Below, piece by piece: positions 34,401-47,455 of a stretch of 64,000 bases of DNA. The notes below the pieces were generated by a model. That model saw only the letters and a program-made list of their open reading frames with translations, searched no databases and was not told the origin of the DNA. The stretch is from Telopea speciosissima (taxonomy: Eukaryota; Streptophyta; Magnoliopsida; Proteales; Proteaceae), in the NCBI RefSeq assembly GCF_018873765.1, contig NC_057926.1, positions 50,955,043 to 51,019,042 on the forward strand, in the 5' to 3' direction. Made by a program: the position numbers and the translations under genes. The stretch's first letter is position 1. Each line of letters opens with the position of its first letter.

Positions 34401-37400
34401 GAGCATTCCCCCATTCTTTGTCTGGTTAGAAGATCTAGTGTCCTGAACAAGAAACGAACATGGGTGTTACATTCTGATGCAGTGATGCAATTCAAGGATA
34501 TTACTGTTCAAGTGACATGGTTCATGTGGTACTGTTCAAGTGAACAGTGGTGTGGGCCCCATTGGAGATATTCGAGGAAGGAACCAGGCCCAAACTAAGT
34601 TCAGTTGGTTCAGGCCAGACCCTCCAGTCCTAAATATTCTAGGCCAAGTTTCATTTAACTCCAGTCAAGATGGGTCAAGAATATTCAATGCATGTGTGCT
34701 GAAAAAAAACGGATCAATTAATTCTAGTCCAAGACTTAGTCAAAATGATAAAGAGTTATTAATGCATTTGTGCTGAAAAAGAGGAGTCCCTAAAGACATT
34801 TTCTGATAGTGTGGTCAAACTAGGAAAGTGAGACTTTGAGGGAGACACCAATACGATGTGGAACGAGATGATTACTTGTATTAAGATAGTTTCCAAAGAT
34901 GTACTAGGGGAAGCGAAGGGTAGTCGTCAAGGCCCTAGGGAGATTTGGTGGTGGAACAAAGGGGTCCAAGCAGCCATTAAGACCAAGAAAGTTTGTTTTA
35001 AGATTTGGTAAAGGGCTAAAGAACTAGAGGATAAAAAGAGATACTATGATGCCAGAAACGAAGCGAGGAAGATTGTGGGGACGGCTAGGGCGAAGAAATA
35101 TGAGGATCTCTATATCAACCTAAACACAAAAGAAGGGGAAAAAATTATAAGATAGCTAAGATGAGAGAAAGATAGAGTAGTGATCAAGTGAGGTGTTTCA
35201 AGGGTGAAGATGAAATTGTGTTGGTAAGGGACGAGGACATTGTGAAGAATGGGATAAATATATTTGCGACCTACTAAATGGAGATAGGTCGAGTAGACAT
35301 GACCTAGATGATTACATTATTCAGCAAGACACCACACACCATAAATATGTATGAAAGGTCAGTGTGGCAAAAGTTAAAGAAGCCTTAAAAAAGTTGAAAG
35401 TAGGCAAGACACCAGGCCCAGATGAGATTCCAATAGAAATGTGGGAAATCCTAGGAGCTTGTGGGGTATATTGGTTAACCAATCTGTTTAACAGGATTAT
35501 GAACACAAAGAAGATGCCAGATGAATGGAGGAGAATACAAAAAATAAAGGTGATATCCAAAGTTGCAATAACTATAGAAGCATAAAACTAATGAGTCGTT
35601 AGGTACGCCCTTTCATAAAACTAATGATTCACACTATGAAACTTTGAGAGAAGGTTATTGAAGCCTGTTTGAGAAGAGAGACTCATATCTCGGTGAACCA
35701 ATTTGGCTTTATGTCGGGTAGATCCATGACAGAAGCTATCCACTTATTAAGGGAACTCATGGAAAGATATAGAGATAGCAAGAAGGATCTCCATATGGTT
35801 TTTATTGACTTGGAAAAAGCTTATGACCGAGTCTCTAGAGATTTAATCTGGCATGTTCTAGTGAAGAGAGGGGTGTCGAGTAAATATGTGGATGTAATTA
35901 AAGATATGTATGAGGGCGTGGTGACTAGTGTGAGATCTGTGGGAGGTCATGGTATGGAATTCCTAATTATGATTGGGTTACATCACTATTTGCGCTTATC
36001 ATGGACGACTTAACCAAGAGCATTCAAGACGAGGTGCTGTGGTGTATGCTCTTCATTGATGATATCGTTTTGGTGGATGAGACAAAAGCAGGGATTAATG
36101 CTAAGTCAGAGTTATGAAGATCAACCTTGGAAACAAGAGGCTTTAAGATTAGCAGAACGAAGATGGAGTATATTACGTGTAATTTTAGTTATACTGGATA
36201 CTGATATGGTGCGAATTGGGGAAAGAGAGATACCGCAAAGTGACTATTTTAGATATTTGGGGTCAATCATAAATAAAGAAGGTAAAATAGAGGATGGTAT
36301 TACAAATAAAATTAAAGTGGGATGGATGAAGTGGAGAGGTATGTTCGGAGTGTTGTGTGACTGCCGTATTCGTGTAAAGCTTAAAGGAAAGTTCTATAGG
36401 ACTGTTGTACGACCGACTATGATGTATGGGGCATTATGTTGGGTAATTAAGAAGTCAAATATTGAGAAGCTATGTGTAACAGAGATGAGGATGGTAAGAG
36501 ATTTTAATCCTCTCCAATTCCCTAAAATGTGAAGTGCGGCAGTTCGGGGTGGAGATGTCAACACTTGACAGCTCAGACATCCAACGGTCCAAGCTCATTG
36601 ACTTCAGTTTTTTTTTTTTCTTTCTTCTTGAGCTTGGCACCAGTGGATGTCTGAGCTGCCAGGTATCGGCATCTCCACCCCAAACTGCCGCACTGTACCC
36701 TTTTAGGGAATTGGAGAGGATTATTTTCCGATGTTAAGATGGATGTGTGAAAAAACTAGGAAGGATAAAGTAAGGAATGAGTGTATTAGAGCTGGCTTGG
36801 GAGTTGTCTCGATCAATGACAAGCTTCGACAGAGCCGTTTGAGGTGGTATGGTCATGTTCAACGGGGGCCTAGGGACGCTCCAATATGGAAGAGTGATAT
36901 GATCCCGATTGAAGGAGTTAAAAGAACTAGGGGTAGGCCTAAAATGACCATAGGAGAAGTTGTGAGGAAGAACATGCATAGTCTAGTCTTGTACCAAGTA
37001 TGACCTTGGATAGAGCCTATTGGAGGGCAAGGATCCATGTAGCATACCCCATTTAGCTGAGATTCTCCTGACTTATTGGGTTGTGCCTCGTTCCTCGTAC
37101 TTCCATCTTTCATTTGTCATTTTCCATTTTTGCATTTCTCATCTCATTCCTCGTCTCTTATTCCCCCCTCCCTTTTTTTTTTGCTTAGACCTCACTTTCC
37201 CCTACTTTGTTTTGTTTGGATCCATGTAGCCGACCCCATTAAGTTGGGATAAGGCTGTGTTTTTTGTTGTTGTTGTTGTGCTGAAAAGAAAAGCATTAAC
37301 TATTTAGTTGTAACTAGTATCTAAAGAAGTTAAGTCTTATTTCAGTCAATAGGTCAGTTTCCTTGTTAGTTGTGAAAGACCTTGAAAATGTAAAGTTCAT

Positions 37401-40400
37401 TAATTGGGCTGCCCGACTGGGCCTACACCTAACCTAACCCTCCTCCATTGTCATACTCAAACAGTTTAACTGCAACCCACCACCTTTTGGGCCCTCTCAA
37501 CTCGGGTCCAACATTGTTACCGCCACTTCCTGTTCTGGCCCATTACTTTCCTCCATTGTTCGCCCTAACGAACCACCCTAACTCTCTATTGGCTTGTCTC
37601 AACCCTTTTCCTCACTGGCTCACCCCTTCCGTCTGGGCCAGCCCATTCCTCCCAACCGGGCCTGGCTCTACCTGAAACCTAGTTGGTTATCTCCTCTGTT
37701 TGGTCCTGGCCCATTCCTCCCTAATAGGTGTGGTTTCTGGTCCCGTCGACCTTCTCGCTACATTCTCTGCCCACTAGGGAATTGCAAGCCCCTCTGGTTC
37801 TTGCTTCTCAAGCTTTGTAGGGTCATCCCTGCCCCCTCTCATCTCCATCAGTAGGCACTTCTACTCCCCTCCACCCTCTCATTTCCCCCCTCCTTCGGCC
37901 CCCTTTGTAATGATTCAATTGCTTCAGCACTTGCCTTTGGAGGCATCCTCCTCCCCCTTGTTGATCATCAGCCTCCCCCCTTTTGTTGCTGCCCCCCTTC
38001 CCAAGACCCCCAAATGATTCAGTCCATAATCCCATCCAGCCCTCTGTTGACCCTCTACCCCCCATTTGTGTCTACTTCCGTCACGTCATTAGCTCCCCTC
38101 CTTTTTCCCAAAAAGCAATCCCACCTGGACTTTTCCTTGCCCAACAATGAGAAGCTTTTGGCTCTTAAATATGGATATCCGTATTCATGTCCTTTGCAGA
38201 GACAACTGGTTGTGATAAGATGGGTCATCAAGTTTTGGTTAGACTTTTGCTTGCTATGGCTTTCTGCTGGTGTGCCGCCTCCCTAAGTTTAGTCTGTTGT
38301 GGTTGTTTGGGTTTCTTCCCCTTCCCCTTTTCAGTTCCTTACCTCCTCCTTTGTAAAGTCAGGGTCTTGTAATTTGTTTTGCTTTTGTTTGTGCTCCCCC
38401 CCCCCCACCCCCCCCCCACCTTCTTTCCTTTGGTAATGAATTTTGTATTCATCGATAAAGAAGAGGTGCTGGTAAAGAAAATATTTTGGGAAGGAATAAT
38501 TGTTGCTATTATGATAAGAATATCTGTTATCTCTCATAGAATTGGAAAATACTCATGAATATTGATACTCATCATTCTTTTGTTATTACAGATCATGAGC
38601 CTACTATGATTTATGCCCTTCATAATAAAGCTGAACATCTATGTTCTATCATTTGTTAGAAAAACTTAAATAGATTGGTCGTGACTTGCTATACTCAGCT
38701 ACAGTAGTTCTGCAGGATAGAACTCCCTGAAAAAAGTTTTTTATTGTATACTACTTGCTCAGAAACATTGGTGTGGGGGACTTTAGGTTTTGTTTATCCT
38801 TGTCCTTGTTTGTTAAACTTTTCAGCCCTTTCTAATATTTGCTTTCTAAATGGCACTCCACAGGTGGCATTAAAAACATTAATAGTTATTCATAGACTGC
38901 TGAGGGAGGGTGACCCTACTTTCCGTGAAGAGCTTCTAAATTTCTCACAGAGAGGGCGAATTCTCCAGCTATCCAATTTCAAGGATGATTCAAGCCCAGT
39001 AGGTTAGTCTATTCAATACTTGAACTTGACTATTAAATTTTTATTATTGTTGGCAAAGGCAAACTTCTACAATTTTTCGTGGTCAATGATTTAGAAAGAA
39101 CATGGGAACTCTGCACTTTAGCTACAATGATCAGGTTGGATTGTTGGAATTATACTGACATCCATACCTCTTTATTAATACAAAGATAGTCCCGGCATAT
39201 ATTTGACCTTTGATAGCTTGATGGCAGGTGCTGTGTAAATTACTACCATTCTTCTTTTGCTTACAATGAGGTTCTGATTAATTCTATTTGAGACGAACGA
39301 GTGAGGGTGCAGGGGGTACGACAGAAATCCTTACTTTTTAATGTTTGTTTTACAGCTTGGGACTGCTCTGCATGGGTTCGTACTTATGCACTATTCTTGG
39401 AGGAAAGGCTCGAATGTTTTAGGGTTTTGAAATATGATATTGAAGCTGAGCGTCTCCCAAGACCTGTCCAAGGGCAGGATAAGGTAATTTTTTAAGCTAC
39501 CTTTGTTTTTGTTATGTGCATATTTGTTTTTGTAAACAAGGGTAGGAGAATTTAGATCTTCATATATTGTTGCATTCAGTTTATAACTTTTATATGTATC
39601 AATGTCAAGTTTGTTAGCATACTACATTTTCACCATTCTGGACCTGTATCCTCTTTTTTTCAGAGAAGGGTTGTTTATTATTATGTCCTCCTATTATCAG
39701 GGCTACAGTAGAACCAGGGATCTTGACAGTGAAGAACTGTTGGAGCAGTTGCCAGCTTTGCAACAGCTGCTGTACCGTCTTATTGGATGCCGGGTAATTT
39801 ATGAATGTGTGTGAGTGTGACTGTTAGTGCAAGTGACACTTGAAGATCTTTGATTTTAACTTTCTTGACTTTACAGCCAGAAGGAGCTGCTGTTAACAAT
39901 TACATAATACAGTATGCACTGGCACTGGTATGTCTCTTTTACTCTTTGGTCCCTTGATAATTTTGAGATTCCTGGTTTCTTCTATAAAAATAAGAAATGA
40001 AGTATAAATTTTAAAAATAATACCTGATACTTTTCCCAGAACCATGATAATTCTTATTAGAAAAAAGAAGCAATTTCTAATTTTGAAATGACATGGTAGA
40101 ACGTTGAATCTTTTGCTGCTTATTATTGGCAAATGAAAAAATCTGGTGAGCATAATGTATGATTAGAAGTATGGAAGACTGGACAGTTGAACTGGTTCAC
40201 CAGGAGCATCTACATTGGGTTGTTTCTTTGGTTGACACTAGGTAGGCTAAAGTGTAGAAACAGTGTATGGCTGTGTGCCTTAGCAGTTCTCTTCAGTCTG
40301 TCAACCCAGTATATTCATAGCACCCAATGAAACAGAATAAAAGAGGGAGCTATTTACTAACAGAAACTAAAAATAAAAATAAAAATGAAAATGACAAGCA

Positions 40401-43054
40401 GACACAAATCCCGAGGAGTGATAAATGTGCCAGGACTTGTTTGGGCTTTGGTTTCCTTGGTTCTCAAGCACAATGATTTCATTTACTCTCAGGTCTTGTT
40501 TCTTGGCAAAGTAGAACACTTTAGCCACTTTTGGTTATTCCTTCATAGTGAATGATCGTTTTGTTTTAACCTTTTTAAGCCTTTCAGATGCTGAGGGGAT
40601 TTTGGGGCTTTTTCCTGATTCATTGTATCTTTACTTTTCCTTCTCAGTTTAATTTTATCTTTTTAAAACCTTGGTTTCCAGGTTTATAAAATTTCCTATG
40701 TGTTTTTTTTAAACAATACAGACTCTGTCTCTTTCTACACAGTTGTATTCTTCGATAGCCTTATTCATATTATCAGGTCAACCTAGTTTCACCTGATGGT
40801 TGACCGGATTGATTTGTGGCCTTTTTTTTTGTGTTAATCTATAGGTTGCCTTGTTAAAAATTGTCCACATTTTGGAAACAATATACCTTCTTTCCTAGCA
40901 TTTCATTGCCTAAAAAAGCATATGGTCGGCACAACCACCCGATCATTGGACTGTAATTTAAATTATGACACCTTTTCCTTTTTCTTTTAGAAAATAGGGA
41001 GATTGAATTCCAGTTTCTTAATGTAAAAATGTGAATTCCCATCTACTTCTTACCCCATATCCTGCAATGTTGGGTCCCTGTCTCAAGAAAAGTTACTCAG
41101 ATCCTGTTCATCTTTGCGGTTCTAGTTAATATTGTTTCTACATGCATTGACATCTCCTGATCCTAATAATCTAGTCTCACTTTTCAGGTACTCAAAGAGA
41201 GTTTTAAAATGTATTGTGCTATTAACGATGGTATCATTAATCTTATTGACAAGGTAAAATGATATTATCATTTATGGAGAGTTGCCTACATGCCCGAAGA
41301 ATATCCTTTGCCTTCATTTCCTTTCCTCATCATTAATTTTATATTCTTGCAGTTTTTTGAGATGCCAAGACATGAAGCCATGAAAGCCCTGGAAATCTAT
41401 AAACGAGCTGGTCAGCAGGTAATGTTACGTATATATTTTCATAAAATTTTCTTTGGAACAAATCTTCTGATTAATATGTTTGGTTAGGGTATGTTACATT
41501 TGGGATTAACTGTTGTGGATAAGAGCAAGGATTTAAAACTCAGTATCTGAGACCAGATCGGGCTCCACCAATCCCAATACAGACCAGTCAATCTGCCTGA
41601 ACCTGGCCAAGCTTTGGCTGAAACCTCACTGTTGTTGCAATATTGTCAGATCGGTTTTGACTGATATGCCCGATCTGATCCTGATACTTGAAACTTGTAT
41701 CTTAGATCAAGAATAGTTAGGAACAAACTTCTTAGTTTTTTATGTTTTTTTTACTGAGGAAGTTTAAATTTCAATGGCAGGCTGGGGGCCTTTCTGATTT
41801 CTACGAAGTTTGCAGAGGATTGGAACTTGCTAGAAATTTCCAGTTTCCTGTTTTGAGAGAGGTAGATTCTAGTTGATTTTTAGATTTTTTCATTGGTATT
41901 GTTTAAATTGAAGCCAAGATAATATTCTTCTCTCCTTATACAGCCTCCACAGTCGTTTGTCGCAACCATGGAAGAATACATAAAAGAAGCACCACGGATG
42001 GTTTCGGTTTCAACGGAGCAATTGGTTAGTAAGAGATATACATTAATAAGAGGGATTGTAGTAGCATCACTTGGTTTATACTACTGAATGTTGAACAGTA
42101 TATATTGTTATTTCCTTTAAAAAAGAAAAAAAAAATATTATTATTTCCTTTAAACAGACACATTATTTTTTACCCTTTTTGTGTATTGAGAATGCTTCTG
42201 TTGCACTCATTACTTAGTTTAATAAGCTATTCAAATGCCTTTGGACTTGGGTATGAATATGTATGCTGTAGAACTAACAACTGCCAGTGTTGAGTCAGGA
42301 ATTTCCGGAGAGACTACTTTTGACTTACAAACCAGAAGAAGCACCTTCTCCTGATGATGCAACACCTCCCGTAGAGGAACAAAAGCCACTTCCTTCCGTT
42401 GAGGTTGTTGCTGCTCCTCCTGAGGTTACTCCTGAAGTTGCTCCTCCGCCTAACAGCCTTGACACCGGAGATCTTCTGGTAAATCTCTTTACTGGATAAT
42501 TACATATCTTCAGGTTTTGATTATTGAATCAACTGTAATTCACTGTAATGCATCTCTCACTTGACTTCTTGTCTGCAGGGATTAAATGTTATGACTCCTG
42601 ATGCATTTGCATTAGAGGAAAGAAATGCACTGGCTCTGGCTATAGTTCCATCTAGTAAGTTATGCTACTGATCTCTCTCTCCTCCCCTCCCAAGTGAAAA
42701 AGAGGTTTTTTTCTACTTTTTATGTGTTTATTTATTTTTAAAAGCAAATGATGTTTTGTTTGCAGATGACACCGCATCATATGATTCTGGTGCCTTTCAA
42801 GCAAAAGTTCTGGATCCGACTGGATGGGAGCTTGCACTGGTTACTACTCCAAGCAGCAATTTATCTACAGTTAATGAAAGACAATTGGTGGGTCTATCTG
42901 CTTTTTAGTTGTTCTTTTTTCAGTTTGACTCATGTCAGGCACCTTAAAAATGGTGAAAATAGCAGAAAACAAAGTTACATTGGTTTTCCTAGGAATTTAA
43001 CATGTTTGATTAAATTGGTGCTCCGAACTGCATCCTATCTGGGAATACAAACAT

Positions 43055-43089
<35 letters not shown>

Positions 43090-46000
43090 GTAATGCACAT
43101 GCATATATACATAATTTCATACATGCATGTATGCAAACATTTTGTGTAATATGTATGAAGGTGTAAATTCTTATTCAATGCGGGACCATTAGGGGAATAC
43201 TTTTGCACTTTCTCTCTTCATATTCCTTTGGTTGCATTGGACTCTCATGAAGTTTACAGCAAACTATAGCTTGGGAAAAGTCATAAATAGCTAAGGAAGA
43301 GAAGTTACATGTTGCATGTCTTTTTCTTTCCCTTTTTTCTGTAGAGCTAGCTGCTACCTCTACTCAAACTGCATGGCCCTCTTTTGTTTTTGTTTTTTTT
43401 AGATGAATATGTTTTCCATTGCCTTGCCTTAAGAGGGAGAGAAAATAAAAGGAAACATGAAAGAGAAAGTTAGTGTACAATATCAGTAAGGAGCAACCTG
43501 ATGCAGGTTAAGAGGCTTCAGAAGGATTTAATGGAAAGGCAGAACTTAAATGAAATAATACGGACTTGTGTGATATGTGACTCCATTTGTAGTGGCAATA
43601 ATTTTTGTCTGACCTGCCCTGCTTATTTTGTCTGAACTTGGTTATAAGCGGGTTCAGACATGAATCTTTTGGTCAGAATCTGTATCTGATTGAATAACTC
43701 TGTTTAATCTGGGAGCTTGTCTGAATTGCGAACATTAGGATATACTGAAATTGTAGGTTGATTCAAGTAAGAAGTCAAGCATTTGTTTATTTGGTTAGAG
43801 TTGTGAACTCTGACCAATAGCCTTAGCTCAAATCTAAAAAGGTGTTTTGGGAATTATCTAAACTCAGTCAGAACAGTAGTCTTAGCATCAATTCTCCCCA
43901 AGGACAAATCAGATAGGGCATGGTCAACCTGGATCAAAACCAAGTTGGACACAGAAAAAATCCTTGTAACTAGGTCTGGGTAAAACAGCTATACATGGAT
44001 ACAGCTCAGTGTCTAATGTAAACCCATGTTTTTTGGTTTTGGCAAAACTTCATTTACATGGCCTGTTTGGATAAGCTTATACGAATGGTCTACCATTTTT
44101 AGTCACATGAACTGTTGGATCTGCCCAACAGAATGGTTCAGTTGTTCACCTTTTGGATTAGCTATGTATTAAATTTCAGGCTCAAATTCAATCAATACCT
44201 CTACTATATATCCATGCATCGTTTTATGTTCAGCGGTCCATGTATCTATATTCCATCTCATTTCATAAAATCTCGTTGTTACCTGTCGTTAAAGTTTCCT
44301 TTTTTCCCCATTTAATAAATCTCTTTACTTGTTAGAAACCAAAAAAAATGAAAAAGACCTGCTCTGTTTTACTTATCTACTAGAGAGACGGAGAGATAAA
44401 ATGGTATGCCAGGATTTTGTAGCTTATGTAAGTTGGAAAACAGAACCTCAGATCATAGTTGTCATGGCGCCGCCATGGCGTCCTGGCGCTGGGAGAGGTG
44501 GCATATCGAGCTACGCCATGGTGGATGTAAATATATCGTTCGATATGGCTTCCATGGCGACGCCATGACGTCGCCATGGACGCCATACCACGATATGTTG
44601 GCATATCGGTCGATATTTGTACATATAAAAGTTAAATTAAATTTTTTTTTTTTAAACCATTTAATAGCTTAGATGCTTTGCTCCAAATCACACACACTAA
44701 AGAAAGACTATTGCTATCAAGCTTCAGTAAACAGGTTAGCCTATCATTTGATTTTTACTATTGCTTTCAATTATTTGACAGGTTAATCTATATTTTCAAT
44801 TTTTCATACTTTCATATACACTAATGGATATTAGTTGCACTTTCATGAATTAAACCATAGTGGCATAGTATATTAGTAGTAGTGTAGTACACTTTCATGT
44901 TGATTTTTGATGTTATAAGACTTATATTATAGCATATTAAATGACATTAAAAATACAGAAAATAAAAAATTAAACATGGTTGCCATGGCGGGCGACATGT
45001 CGATATATCGACGTGACACCCTTCCACCGACTTGGATCGCCGTGATGCTGTGACAACTATGCCTCAGATCCTCAACTTAGAAATTTCCCTGTTATTTATG
45101 GTTGGGGACATAAATTTTGTTCCATCATTTCATCTGCCCTTTGTCTTTTTCTGGTTTTCTGATAGAAGCCATTCCACTCTCTCATACTTCTGCAGCTTCT
45201 GTCTCTGATAATATTCCTGTGGTCTTTTGATGTTTTGGTCTGTCAATGTTCATTCCATATCTTGCATTTTGTATTGTTCTCATCAATGTATGTTTGACGA
45301 ATCATGGTTTGAGCAATTGGAATGGATCGGGAGCCTCGCACAATTCGAATCCGAATTGCCTGGTTTCATGGTTGATCTTCATTTTTGGCCATTGTTTCCT
45401 TCTTTTAGTCAGTAAAATAGCAGAAAGTAAATGAGACTTATCTCTGACAGCAAGATCTCCAAGTTTATTGAATAAAAAACTCCGAAAAATAACAGAAGTT
45501 GGGAAATCTTTGCTTCTTCTTCCCACTTCCAATTTTTAGGGTTTCAACCGATGCCGGGCTGATTCCAATCCAATTCGGAATCGGAATCGACAGGAACTGA
45601 TCTGTCCCCAATTCCATTCTCTTGAACCTTACGGGGAACGTTCTATATCTGGATGTGGGTTGTATGGACATTTTATGAGCTTGCAGTTTCCTGTTTCAAT
45701 ATTTAGTTGGTTGTCCATGAGATTTTTGTGGGTGTTTTTACCTTTTACAATGCAAAGTTGCATGTGTTAGCAGGTGTTCTCAACCCTGTTTTAGTTTACA
45801 CAATATTGAGTTGTTAGGGAGGGCGGGCCTTGGTGCAATGGTAAGGTTGCTCCAATGTGACCAAGTGGCCACGGGTTCGAGTCTGGAAACAGCATCTTTG
45901 CAAAAGCAGGGGTAAGGCTACATACATTATGACCCTTCCCAGACCCCGCAGGGGCAGGAGCCTCGTGCACTGGGTACGCCCTTGTTTTTTTTAAAAAAAA

Positions 46001-46650
46001 ATAGAGTTCTCCTTGGACGATTGTTGATGTAACATAGGGGTTGGCTGAAACTGCCCCCTGGATGGAAAGTGAAATGTTTTATGGCAAACATGTCATTAGA
46101 AGTTTTTAAGGGGAGGTTGCGTTATTTTGACTGCAGATTGTTGCTTGATTTCTTTGGAGTTGTTTTGATTTATTGAATGCAAGAAATACCTTTTCGGTTA
46201 GAATGTCATTTTTAGGTTACTGCTGCACATATAATACCCTCATTATTTAAAATCTCAATGAGTTAGGTGTTGAAGATCTTCCCTTTGGTTTGGTCATTGC
46301 AGGCTGGTGGATTGGATGCGTTAACTCTCAATAGTTTGTATGATGAAGGTGCATATAGAGCTGCTCGACAGCCTGTATATGGAGTGCCAGCTCCAAACCC
46401 TTTTGAAGTGACGGATCCATTTGCTTTGTCAAACAGCATTGCTCCCCCACCAGCGGTTCAAATGGCAGCAATGGCTCAGCAGCAATCGAATCCCTTTGCG
46501 CAATATCAGCCCACCTATCAGCAACAGCAGCAGCATTTGATCATGGGCCCATCAAATCCTTTTGGTGATACAAGCTTCAGGGCCTTTCCTGTGAACCCCG
46601 CTCTTCACCCGCAGAATAATAATCCTTTTGGAACCACTGGCCTGTTATAG
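31443..46650 (+). CDS. ANTH-domain clathrin assembly protein, AP180/PICALM-like (15 exons, 563 aa)
   Basis: Exons: 31443-31535, 31689-31758, 31882-31979, 38864-39002, 39356-39483, 39701-39793, 39877-39927, 41188-41253, 41353-41418, 41781-41861, 41944-42024, 42299-42478, 42579-42654, 42766-42887, 46303-46650. All use GT-AG borders; the joined 1692 nt is open. The protein starts [20 protein letters not shown]. The phosphoinositide signature K-(X)9-K-X-R-H of ANTH domains lies at residues 39-52. ANTH blocks follow ([53 protein letters not shown]). A proline-rich linker precedes the tail, which has four NPF motifs (about residues 480, 511, 533, 555) and a DPF for endocytic partners. The family binds PI(4,5)P2 and clathrin at the plasma membrane and trans-Golgi network, and recruits vesicle SNAREs. 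It best fits the At2g01600/At1g14910 subgroup. Intron 3 (6884 nt) and intron 14 (3415 nt) are loaded with transposons; no exon is damaged. Confidence 0.95.
32950..32997 (+). repeat. C16-A21-G11 homopolymer triplet in intron 3
   Basis: A run of C passes directly into a run of A and then a run of G. The C and G runs can pair as a hairpin with the A run as loop. The element sits in the largest intron of the ANTH gene. Just after it, AGAGTAACAGCTATGAAGAA occurs twice (about 33027 and 33184). Confidence 0.9.
34780..37275 (+). mobile_element. RTE-type LINE, 5'-truncated and decayed, in ANTH gene intron 3
   Basis: A candidate target duplication TTGTGCTGAAAA brackets the element (34768-34779 and 37276-37287). 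Coding remnants in order: a linker with [17 protein letters not shown]; reverse transcriptase blocks [58 protein letters not shown] and a [11 protein letters not shown] catalytic motif; then [46 protein letters not shown] and [10 protein letters not shown]. The 3' end GGGATAAGGCTGTG followed by TTG repeats is the usual RTE tail. Frameshifts and stops break the frame at many points, and the endonuclease is missing. A MITE has inserted near 36500-36730. Confidence 0.92.
36500..36732. mobile_element. foldback MITE nested inside the RTE LINE
   Basis: The arms mirror each other over about 90-100 bp. TAATCCTCTCCAATTCCCTA at the left faces its reverse complement at the right, followed inward by GTGCGGCAGTT, GGGGTGGAGATG and CAGCTCAGACATCC on both arms. 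A short pyrimidine-rich loop separates them. The LINE frame is interrupted exactly here: EMRMV before and [13 protein letters not shown] after. The exact ends and target duplication are unclear; GATG on both sides is one candidate. Confidence 0.85.
37400..38460 (+). mobile_element. possible L1-type LINE remnant (C-rich segment plus 3' end)
   Basis: This intron 3 segment is unusually C- and T-rich up to about 38110. It ends with CTTGTAATTTGTTTTGC, a poly-C patch (about 38397-38418) and TTTGGTAATGAATTTTGTAT, which resembles the 3' end of plant L1 LINEs. No reverse transcriptase is present, and the open frames are low-complexity. The assignment is tentative. Confidence 0.35.
43061..43086 (+). 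repeat. (CT)n microsatellite in ANTH gene intron 14
   Basis: An uninterrupted CT tract visible in the sequence, shortly after exon 14. Confidence 0.95.
44454..45061. mobile_element. hAT-type non-autonomous element (608 bp) in ANTH gene intron 14
   Basis: It has an 11-bp perfect terminal inverted repeat CATAGTTGTCA / TGACAACTATG and a perfect 8-bp target duplication CCTCAGAT (44446-44453 and 45062-45069). Both subterminal regions are packed with CCATGGCG, CGATAT and GCCATGG palindromic words; the centre is AT-rich with no coding capacity. An 8-bp duplication fits the hAT superfamily. The perfect ends suggest a fairly recent insertion. Confidence 0.92.
45824..46003 (+). mobile_element. Au-type SINE in ANTH gene intron 14
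   Basis: This is the best-preserved of the three copies. It has a box-A-like GCCTTGGTGCAATGGTAAGG, GTGACCAAGTGGCCACGGG, a box-B GGTTCGAGTCT, GGAAACAGCATCTTTGCA, GGGGTAAGGCTACATACA, CCCTTCCCAGACCCCGC and GGAGCCTCGTGCACTGGGTA, ending in a T/A-rich tail. Same orientation as the host gene. Confidence 0.9.
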
Positions 46651-47455
46651 TTGTATTATGAGGTTTATACTTTGTAATCTTACGGCATTCGTGCATAGCT
46701 TTCTAGTTTTCTGTATTTAGTCAGTGTCAGTGTGCGGCCTGAGTCATATATTGTTTGAGTCACGGAAGACAGGAAGTCACATTTGGAATAGAGGATGTAA
46801 AAGATTTTTTTTTTTGTTGGTAACTGGATGTAAAAGATTTTAGATGTTAATATAGTTCTTACATTGTCAACCTGTTAACGGGATACTTAATTTGCAATCT
46901 AGATCGTCCTTGCCTTGTCCAAAGATACATCTTTTGGTTTCTTCTGATCCTTCCATTTCTGCTCATTACATCTTATTAGAAATTTTGTTATGCCCTTGGT
47001 TATTCACTCTGACCATTCACTTGAGTTGCTGCTCTTGGTTACTCCAGTTTAAGCATTGGACATGCCAACTAGTTAATCTGAGAACAGTAAAATGTGCTGT
47101 TAGAGAGCTGGATCGGGTAGCCACGTCGAACACTCTGATTAAAACTTGAAGAGTATTCTGCACGCAAATCTTGCTAACTTACTGCCGATAGGTTTCACCT
47201 TTTGAGTTTGGGGGCTGCAAAACTGAATGTATTTTATTTGGCACTATTGGATTGTCATTTCTAGTCCAACTTGTTTAGACAAATCTTTGATGACTCTGTC
47301 TGACGATATCAGGCAAATGCAAGTCTACCATTGTTATTAGAACCCTTAGTCAGGTTCAGGTATGAAATCTAGTGACCTGTTGAACTACAGCAATAACTGA
47401 AGTGAGAAAACATTAGAAAGGAAAAACAGAATGCAACATAATCCATGTAACTAAG
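46651..47455. other. ANTH gene 3' flank and intergenic sequence
   Basis: Presumed 3' UTR for the first 200-250 bases, followed by sequence without recognisable coding content. A short open frame at 46892-47149 has no known match. Confidence 0.45.

Noticed and set aside
37448-38372. Several proline/leucine-rich open frames on both strands
   Set aside because: C-rich composition removes stops. They lie inside intron 3 of the ANTH gene, in a possible LINE remnant, with no recognisable domain.
45826-45915. tRNA-like boxes (GGTGCAATGGTAAGG and GGTTCGAGTCT)
   Set aside because: They belong to the head of an Au SINE; there is no acceptor stem or full cloverleaf, so this is not a tRNA gene.
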